DNA of 64,000 bases, taken from Epiperipatus broadwayi (Eukaryota; Onychophora; Udeonychophora; Euonychophora; Peripatidae). Within the stretch, counting starts at the first letter, position 1. Each line of letters begins with the position of its first letter. A model generated the notes under the pieces. The model worked only from the letters and a program-made list of their open reading frames with translations. It did not search any database and had not been told where the DNA came from. The stretch lies in assembly GCA_028023455.1 (NCBI GenBank), contig JAQFVV010012420.1:868001-932000 (forward strand). The letters run 5' to 3'. This document shows, one piece after another, positions 56,536 to 64,000 of the stretch. Both the position numbers and the translations under genes were made by a program.

Positions 56536-57539
56536 TATAGCCAAAGCCATAAAGGTAAAATTATAATTATCAATAAAGCAAGTCATACAAGCTTATAAAA
56601 GCAATGTCACATTATATATGACTTGCTTTATCGATAATTAAAATATATGTTTACTTTTCAAATCAATAGTCTTGTAACTTTACAAAATCAATCAATATAC
56701 CATGTAATATTAGATAGTTCTTAATCTACATTTGAAATTGATTTGCAGTTGTATATAGCTAGGTCTGGCAGCTTATATCTGCAGTCAACAAATTCTTAGC
56801 ACCCTCTGCTTTTGCCTACCAAATGACAAGTTTACAGCTTTCTGGATATAAGAAACCATAATTTAATTTTGTCTGTCATGATTGTAAATATTTAATAAAT
56901 TCATTCTATCTTCAAGAAAACTCAACTGATGTTTCAGTTAAGAATTATGATGCAATTAAGAAGAAAGATCATAATGTTTCTTAGTCTTCAATTCAGAATA
57001 AAAAGCCAATAAACATACCACATTAAATTAATGTATGTTGTGAGCAACTCATTTTATATGTTTACCATATAAATAATCACATAGTAATACCATCTGCAAC
57101 ATCAGGAATGTGTAGATTGGACAGTATGAATTTGCTCTGCTTTATTCTTTTAAGACATCAAAGAGAAATCAAAGATATATTGAATATAAGAATAGATGCA
57201 AAATGTCTATAAGAAAATAAAGAATTCACTTAGGTAAATAAATTTAAAATGAATAATAATTTAATATGCATAATAATAATAATAAACAGCCACTCAAAAA
57301 ATGAGTACAGTCATTCTAACTATATAAAAAAGAAATAAACAAAAGAGTGAGAGAGAAACCTATGATATTCTGGAAATGAGTTTTGCATCACTATGCAAAC
57401 CAATCTATGAACCATAAATACATCCACATATAAAAGATGCTGATCTATTTTTCTCTTTACTTGATATTTTACAATGTTGTCTTTTAATTTCTTTAGTAAA
57501 AAAATATTCTTTCTGAAATATTTCAACACCATGTTTTTA
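56536..57539. other. Non-coding DNA with a short local inverted repeat
   Basis: At 56555-56645 the sequences AATTATCAATAAAGCAAGTCATA and TATGACTTGCTTTATCGATAATT form a hairpin of about 90 bp. No gene. Confidence 0.5.
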
Positions 57540-57900
57540 GAATGTTTTTGAGATAATCCTTATGATGCAGACAAGCTCTATCTCTTCTAAAAAACTTTTG
57601 TTCAAGTTCATCATAAATCACCTTTTAAGAAGTCTTCTATTGTTCATTCATTTTACATGGACAATCCAATGAAGGTGTGATTTAACAATGGTGGATTCGA
57701 TAGTATCTCATCATGCAAGCTGAAGAACATATCACTTTTACAATTTTGCCACTGTATTTTTAAAGTTTTTATAGAGGATCCTAAAATTAACCTTTTCTAA
57801 TGTCTTTATATTGCACCGATAGTAACCAAGTTTCATATCCACACAATCAATTAGGTAAAAGAAGAGTAATTGCAGTAGTTATTTCCCTATGATGAAATAT
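57540..57900 (-). pseudogene. LINE family D, reverse transcriptase C-terminal fragment
   Basis: Minus strand: LCGYETWLLS at ~57830 (equivalent to LYGCETW), then blocks corresponding to L.W..HV.KM..., KVIYDELEQKFFRRDRACLHHKDYLKN at 57545-57620. The latter fits the ..GEL..GKR.RG...RYKD.LK ending of CR1/jockey-type LINEs. Several frame changes. It is the fourth LINE type in the window. Confidence 0.55.
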
Positions 57901-60242
57901 TTTATCTTTTAACTTCTTAAAAGCAACAGCAGCACATTAGAATCTGTGTTGGATATTTTTATATCACATATACATTAAAAAAAAAATTGTTATGCCTCTG
58001 TTTTTATATTGCATCATCTTAAGTAAAAAAATAATTGCTTTAGTCATTGTGGAAATACTTAAATGGTAAGATTATGATGTATATGATGTTATTTAAGTTT
58101 TCAAGATATTGCATCTTAATAAAAAGCAAAATCTCAGAATTTTTATGAAGATTTTGCCTTTATAAATCACATCATCCATTTCTTTCAATTAACCTCATGC
58201 TCATGAGTCTCAATATGGATTAATTTCTTTTACCAATCATATATTTTGATGGATGCCCTTTCAGTTTTTATGACCTTGTCTTTGGCACCGTTCATTATTA
58301 TAGCAAGTTCTTTTTTGTGTGTGGAATCATATTGGTTTGCATTAAACAAATATTTTATTTAGGTTTCATGAGGTCTTAGATGAATAGGTTTATTTCATTG
58401 CCAATTATAAGTTAGATAAAGACCATATGCTTCAAAAAAGAGTTGCTTAGCAAGCCACACAATCTTCATTGTAAGTCATCTTCTGTATTGGAGAAAACAT
58501 AATGATTACTTACAATTTTCCAATTATACTTGTATTCATTTGCAATAACTTAATAATACACAGTTCATCTTTATCTTGGCTATTACTAGCAGTTCATTTT
58601 CCCTTCTCATAAATTTTAGAGCTTCCAACCTCTCTAATAATCTTTTCTAGTCATTAAATATATCTAAAGTTTTATAATTAAGATCCCCTTAAATACATGA
58701 TCTGCATTTTTGGAATAAGCATATTAACTCATATTTTTTTGTTTCATGAACAATTTTACTTTTCTTAAATTATTATTTCTTCCAAGAGTAAGCATGTGGT
58801 TTAAGACTTGTAGAGGTCCCTACTATCGCATTTTATACGCATGTGATTGAGGCTACAGCCTTAATGAATATTATTTAAATTATTATTATTTTTAATAAAT
58901 AAAATATTCTTCCTATTCCATTAATTAAACTGTTTATTTATAGATTTTTTTTTTACATACATTTATAAATATCTCAGACAATTTTTTTTTTCCATATATA
59001 AATTTAGTTAATTAACATTTTATTAATTTTAATACTCATAATTTAATAATTTTAATTACAAAATTGTGACTCTGTGATATAAGATATCTATTCCAAGTCA
59101 ATGATGATAACAAGCTACTATTTAGTCTTTTAGAATTTTATTTATACCTGAAAAATTAATTTAATGATTAAAAAAAAACAATTTACGTTATTTTTTTTCT
59201 TGTTTTTCCTCCCATGAATAAACATTAACTAATTAAACATTTTAATAGTTTTAGTTAGAGAAGTTTAAAAAAAAGTATTCCTTCATTTTGATATATTATC
59301 AACCCTTATACATACATATACAATCATATATGTATTAACATTAAAGAAATAAGTCAATATTAAAAATATAATAAAATTTATGAACTCAGTATATTTGTAA
59401 AGCTTTCGCTTCATGAAAGTATACTTGGTGCAATAAATTTTACTAAATTTTTAATATTTAAACTTTGACTTAGTATTTCTTTTACATCAATAGCTATAAT
59501 GACAGAGTATTAAAATATAATCATGTATGTATATATCTTTTAATTCTGGACTCTATATTATAGTTATATTCCTAATCTTCAAATTTTACATAAAGTAAAA
59601 TGGTACTTTCATTAAATAAAATTGATGTAAAAGATTATATTTTTGATAATCTCGAAAATCTCAAACTCTTAATAATAAGATAAATGTCTAAAGTTGAAAC
59701 ACATCTCAGCATTTATAGGAAAATAAATGCTCCCAGCATCTAAAACAAACCACATCAACAAAAAGTTGATTTCTAAAGACATAAAGGAATAAATTCATAA
59801 CAAAAAAAAAAAAGATAAGAAACAATCATGTGATTCAAAAACTTAATGTAATAAAAACAATCAAATAGTTAACTGCTCAGGAGATTATATGATATTCGAG
59901 TTCTGGAAGTAGCAGATTGAATTTTGATTCAGAAACTTTTACTTCTTGAATCCACTGTTCTAAATTACACAAAGCTGTACCTTCATTTTGTTTATTTAAT
60001 GTTTAGAATCAATATATACATTAAATAAAAAAATATCCTCATTAAAAAATGCAGCACAAATATAAAAAATTATAAAACTAAAAAAATGCAGAAAAATATA
60101 TAATAAAAACTTATGGAATAAAAAGACATATTAAATTATTTTTTTAGCAAATAGCTTCTTAATAATTTGTTGTTTTACATCTAAACTTTTATATAGAAAT
60201 TATTGCTAGATCACTTAACTGATGTTGAGATATTGCCTAAAT
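57901..60242. other. Non-coding AT-rich DNA
   Basis: Possibly more decayed LINE family D up to ~58500, but not followed with confidence. A GCCTTAATGAATATTA phrase near 58858 also occurs at 15305. Nothing else. Confidence 0.4.
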
Positions 60243-60598
60243 CAAGGGTCCCCAACCTTTTTGCATTTAAGAGCACATTCTATAATATTGGCCAGCTGGC
60301 GGGCACCATTTATTTTTTCAACCAGGTGGTGGGCACTATTTATTTTTTCAATGTAAATTTATAGTTGGATATTGTTAATAATATACATAATGTACAAAAA
60401 AATATTTATTTCAAAAATAAAGTATAGTATGCCCTACAATTTGATTACAATATAATACAATAATTTATAAGAAATTTTAAAAATTAAATTTATTTGTATC
60501 AGATAAATAATTTTTTATCGTGTTCAGATAGCGGCGTGCACACATAAAATGGTCTGTGGGCGCCATGGTGCTTGTGGGCATAGGGTTGGGGACCCCTG
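60243..60598. mobile_element. hAT-like MITE, 356 bp
   Basis: Ends CAAGGGTCCCCAACC and GGTTGGGGACCCCTG are inverted repeats of the CAGGGGTCCCCAACC type widespread in animal hAT elements. Flanks GCCTAAAT (60235-60242) and GGCTAAAT (60598-60605, sharing one terminal base) fit a diverged 8-bp duplication. A ~32-bp internal unit (GGCACCATTTATTTTTTCAA type) is doubled at 60298-60355. No transposase. Confidence 0.8.
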
Positions 60599-60714
60599 GC
60601 TAAATGATTTACAAAAATTTTCAGTATAAACAAATTGCCTTTGGATGTGATGTTAATAGAATTCTTAGGGCCATACAACAATTTTCATCTGAGACAAGAT
60701 AATTTATAAAGAAA

Positions 60715-61530
60715 AAAAGAATATGAAAATATTTTAAAATAATTTATTAGGAATATCTAGACTTCTATAAAATGCCACAAAAAAGAATTAAAAAATAGTA
60801 TAAAAAATAGAACTGTGAATTGTCAACAAAACTAATAGAAGGTAATAAGAATCTCAAATATATAAAAAAAACATCTTGACCTTGGAAAGAAAGTTGTTTC
60901 AGTATTAGGGGGAAAAAAGATGAAATTGTTACAAAAGAAGAAATGGTATCATAAAATATATAAAAGTTTAACTAAAAATTATATAATAATAAAGAAAAAG
61001 CAAACAAAATTTCTATAATTACAACATTTTATGGATTCCCAAGCATTTTAAACGATGAAGTGAGACATGGAGATAAATTTATAAAGGAAGTAAAATCTTG
61101 AAAAGTGATAGAATTATTATTAATACCTTAAAAGTAGCAGATGAAGAAACAGAAAAACATGTTGGAAAATTATATGCCAAATATTCAAATGATAAAGATA
61201 TGCTAGATGATTGAAATAATACATTACAGATATATATATATCTGAGAAAGTTGATGAAGATATTACAAATTAGGTTTCTATTAATTTTATACAAGATCTT
61301 TATCAAGATAATTACAACTCATCTACAGCAAACTTTAAACGAAAATCAATCAAATGAACAAGCTGGATCTAAAAGTAATTTTAGCACAGTGAATCACATC
61401 CAAATATTGCGTTTAATTTTTGAAAAGACCAATAAGTACCAGTTGTCATTATGCTTTAGATTAGCAATTATAAAAAAAACCATTTCCACAGAAATTAAAG
61501 CTTCAGTCCATCTAGATATAAGTTATCAAT
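60715..61530 (+). pseudogene. LINE family A, RT fragment (5' and 3' truncated)
   Basis: Collinear with 32780-33520: blocks NCELSTKLIEGNKNL-type (~60815), LNDEV (~61050), DRIIINTLKVADEET, then in frame 61251-61532 RFLLILYKIFIKIITTHLQQTL, EQAGSKSNFSTVNHIQILRLIFEKTN and YQLSLCF. It ends before the catalytic aspartates. Several stops upstream. Confidence 0.8.
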
Positions 61531-62635
61531 GAAACAGCAGTGAAATCATGATTTTTAAAATGTGATTTTTTTATCAAAGTATTTTTATCACTTAAATGTA
61601 AATTATTTATAGTAGTACTTATAAAGTGTTATATTTAATAATAAACATATGTATCAAGTGCTTTGTGTAATTTTATGCATCAAAAATATAAACTTTATCT
61701 GATATTGGTATCACTATTTAAAAGAATCTTTTCATTTGAAATTTGTTAAATCTCCTGAAAAATGATACCACCAGAATCTCTCTTTGAAGAAGGCCAGTCT
61801 TATCTTAAACTACATTCAAAGACATTAATTCTATCTACTATCTTTATTGTGTCTAATTTAAAGAGAAAAAAATATTTTTAATTGTACAGCAAATCATCTA
61901 ATGTTTGGTATATGATGTTGGGACACCTAAAATGACAGAACCAAAGATTTCCAAACCAGGAAAATAACGACAGAAATGAGTCAATAATCATAAACTTTAC
62001 AGTGGTAATATTTTACTTGATACTTTGGAAAAACAAAAACTATTGAACAAAATATATATTTTATTCATTTAGATTTTTTTTTAAAAAAGTAAAAATGTTA
62101 GGATTAAAAATCTTTAAAATTGATGCATGATTAAATTCATACACAGCGGGTACTAGAATAAATAATATATATCAGATCAATCAATCTTTGAATATAGTGG
62201 CTAATGCACTTTCACTTCTTGTTCATCAGATGAGCTGCCAATCCAGATAGTTATCAAATTATAAACTGGTAAATTGATATGTAATTGTTAATCAAGAAAG
62301 AAAAACATCACTATCCATCATTTGTTCGGTCTTGTCTTCCTTTCCACTTTTATCTCTAGATGATTTTACAAAGATCTTTGTCTGGCACTGGGTTTTTTAA
62401 CAGCTGATTTATAATTTTCTGCTTACAAGTTAGATATTTTGAAATGATCAAATGTATTTTATTTTGTACTTGTTTTTTTTTTTATTAGTAATTATTTAAA
62501 TATGAAAATCAATAATTTTACAATTATATCAGCAATATTAATGGCATATTTTTACTGCTTTATTTTTAATTAAATCTACTAAAATGTCAAACTGACAAAA
62601 ACAAATAAACAAAAAATCAACTAGATAGTTGATTT
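61531..62635. other. Non-coding AT-rich DNA
   Basis: Nothing recognised. Confidence 0.55.
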
Positions 62636-62735
62636 TTTTTTCACGTGTCATAGCATCGGCCAGGAAGCGAACTGTTAACCCGGGGCAACTGCTTGCAAGG
62701 CAACTGTGCTGACCTCTCAACCACCAACGCTTGAC
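62636..62735 (-). mobile_element. tRNA-derived SINE (family S1), copy e, with perfect 24-bp target duplication
   Basis: Minus-strand copy starting GTCAAGCGTTGGTGG with A-box-like GTTGAGAGGTCAGC, a slightly altered B-box region (GTTCGCTTCCTGG) and the GATGCTATGACACGTG plus A tail end. A perfect 24-bp direct repeat occupies 62612-62635 and 62736-62759, the longest and cleanest of the family, so this insertion is comparatively young. Confidence 0.9.
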
Positions 62736-62759
62736 AAAAATCAACTAGATAGTTGATTT

Positions 62760-63464
62760 AGGAACATTTGCAGTTTTTTTTTTTAAAAAAAAAGCGATAT
62801 TTTCTTTAGATGAATAATTATCTATTTTAAAAAATTTAAGAGGAAATGGCATGACAGATAAGTAAGGATTACATCATAAAAATCAGGTGTGTGTGTGAAA
62901 AAAGATAAACTGTTCTTCCTGATTGAAAGTTTAAAACTGTTATACTTAACAGTTGTTTTTAATTTGGAGAAACCTCTAAGCTAGATATGCAAAAAACTAG
63001 AAACATTTTTATATATCAGCATAACTCACGACCCTATGTTGAGGCTATTGCTTTTTTAATTAATTAAGTTGGCATCTAACTCATCTGTACATGACTTTTT
63101 TAATTAAATGAATATAAAATAATCTACTTCTCAATCAATGATTTAGTTCAAATTTTTTCTTTCTTTTTTTTTTAATACTCTATGCTATAGTATATAACAT
63201 GAAGAATATTTTTATATATATACAGCAATTCTTCACAATTTTCATATCTGCATATTCTATTATTTGTAATTTAAAAAAAAAATTTTTTTTTATTTCATAA
63301 TACAATATATAAAATATCACAAGCAAAAAATAAATGATGGACCTTTTACTTTCTCTTTATGAAAGTCCCGTTTTTTTAAAGTGTGCAAAAATTGCTGAAA
63401 ATTTAAATAAACATTAATTTTTATATTTATGTTTTGTAAACAGTATGTCACATACTTTTTGTAT
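62760..63464. other. Non-coding AT-rich DNA
   Basis: Poly(T)/poly(A) runs and short TA runs only. Confidence 0.55.
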
Positions 63465-64000
63465 CAAAATCATTATCATCAATTTCAATCATTATTGATT
63501 TATCTCAGGATGAAAATTGTGCCAAGTTTAATGCAATTTCTTCAATTCATGGCTTTTTTTCTCCATATCACTCCAACAAATTTTCTTCCTTTATTATCCA
63601 TCTTATTTGAAGCGTATTTCAGTTCTTGGATTCTATTTAAGACATCATCTGTTCATTTATTATCATTTTTTATAGCAATGTGCCAAGTCCAGCTCCATTT
63701 CAATCTCTTAACTTTTTCAAAGGTATTAATGATATCTATTTGTTTTCTCACCCATGTCTTTCATTTTTGCTTATCCTTGTTATTCCCAGCATGCAACATC
63801 CACATTGTACTCTGAAGTATTTGTACTGCTCTTCTATTAATTATTCATGTTTTATATCCATATATAAGTCTGGTAAAATATATTTATTATAAATCTTTTT
63901 CAAACATATATGTATACATACTTTCAATATTAAATTATTTCTATCAAAGGTCCTCTTTCTAGTTTTAATTCTATGATTAATTTTATCTATTATATTTCCA
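63465..64000 (-). pseudogene. LINE family A, 3' end fragment running off the window
   Basis: ATCATTATTGATTTATCTCAGGATGAA followed by CCAAGTTTAAT.CAATTTCTTC matches the 3' blocks at 6500 and 49560. At 63930-64000 the TTCTATGATTAATTTTATC.ATTATATT block marks the start of the RT C-terminal coding part, which continues beyond 64000. Confidence 0.7.

Overview
This is an AT-rich stretch of eukaryotic (metazoan) DNA, roughly three quarters A+T by eye, with no host protein-coding gene that I can recognise. Almost everything interpretable is transposon-derived: several lineages of decayed non-LTR retrotransposon (LINE), one fairly young Ty3/gypsy element of Mag-like type, a Penelope-like element, hAT-type DNA transposons, tRNA-derived SINEs, and families of palindromic (foldback) elements. 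Together with pervasive poly(A)/poly(T) runs and (TA)n microsatellites this points to a large invertebrate genome, probably an arthropod (a chelicerate is plausible). The species cannot be fixed from the sequence.

Layout. 1-3.4 kb: an inverted-repeat family, a 125-bp unit present three times, and two SINE copies. 3.8-5.15 kb: the 3' half of a Penelope-like element (RT thumb plus GIY-YIG endonuclease, frameshifted), followed by a tRNA-like segment, a hammerhead-ribozyme-like motif, a 42-bp tandem array and a conserved tail. A related copy at 11.86-12.29 kb is palindromic and contains a 111-bp-period tandem overlap. 6.5-7.1 kb: LINE 3' end. 8.3-11.2 kb: a dead hAT (ZMYM1-like) transposase split by a second, 1.05-kb DNA transposon. 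13.08-13.68 kb: a hAT-type MITE with a perfect 8-bp target duplication. 15.4-16.8 kb: a different LINE. 17.8-18.8 kb: a 1-kb nested foldback element.

27-34 kb is the clearest nest. A LINE was interrupted by a complete 5.2-kb gypsy element (27547-32762) with two ~684-bp LTRs, a 5-bp GATAC target duplication, a tRNA-Ser-type primer site, a polypurine tract, gag, and pol split by single-base frameshifts. 34.8-40.3 kb holds a second LINE family. 40-47 kb is mostly featureless DNA with small tandem repeats and a weak host-promoter candidate. 47-64 kb alternates LINE fragments (the longest is 53.8-56.2 kb, split by a foldback element with a 14-bp target duplication), SINEs, palindromes and a hAT-like MITE, and runs off the end inside another LINE.

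Because nearly all reading frames are broken, the window should be read as nested insertions rather than cooperating genes. Autonomous sources in cis are the LINEs (plausible machinery for the poly(A)-tailed SINEs), the Penelope-like element (plausible source of the ribozyme-like tail) and hAT transposase (plausible source of the MITEs). The most unusual structure is the tRNA-like + hammerhead-like + Penelope-tail element.
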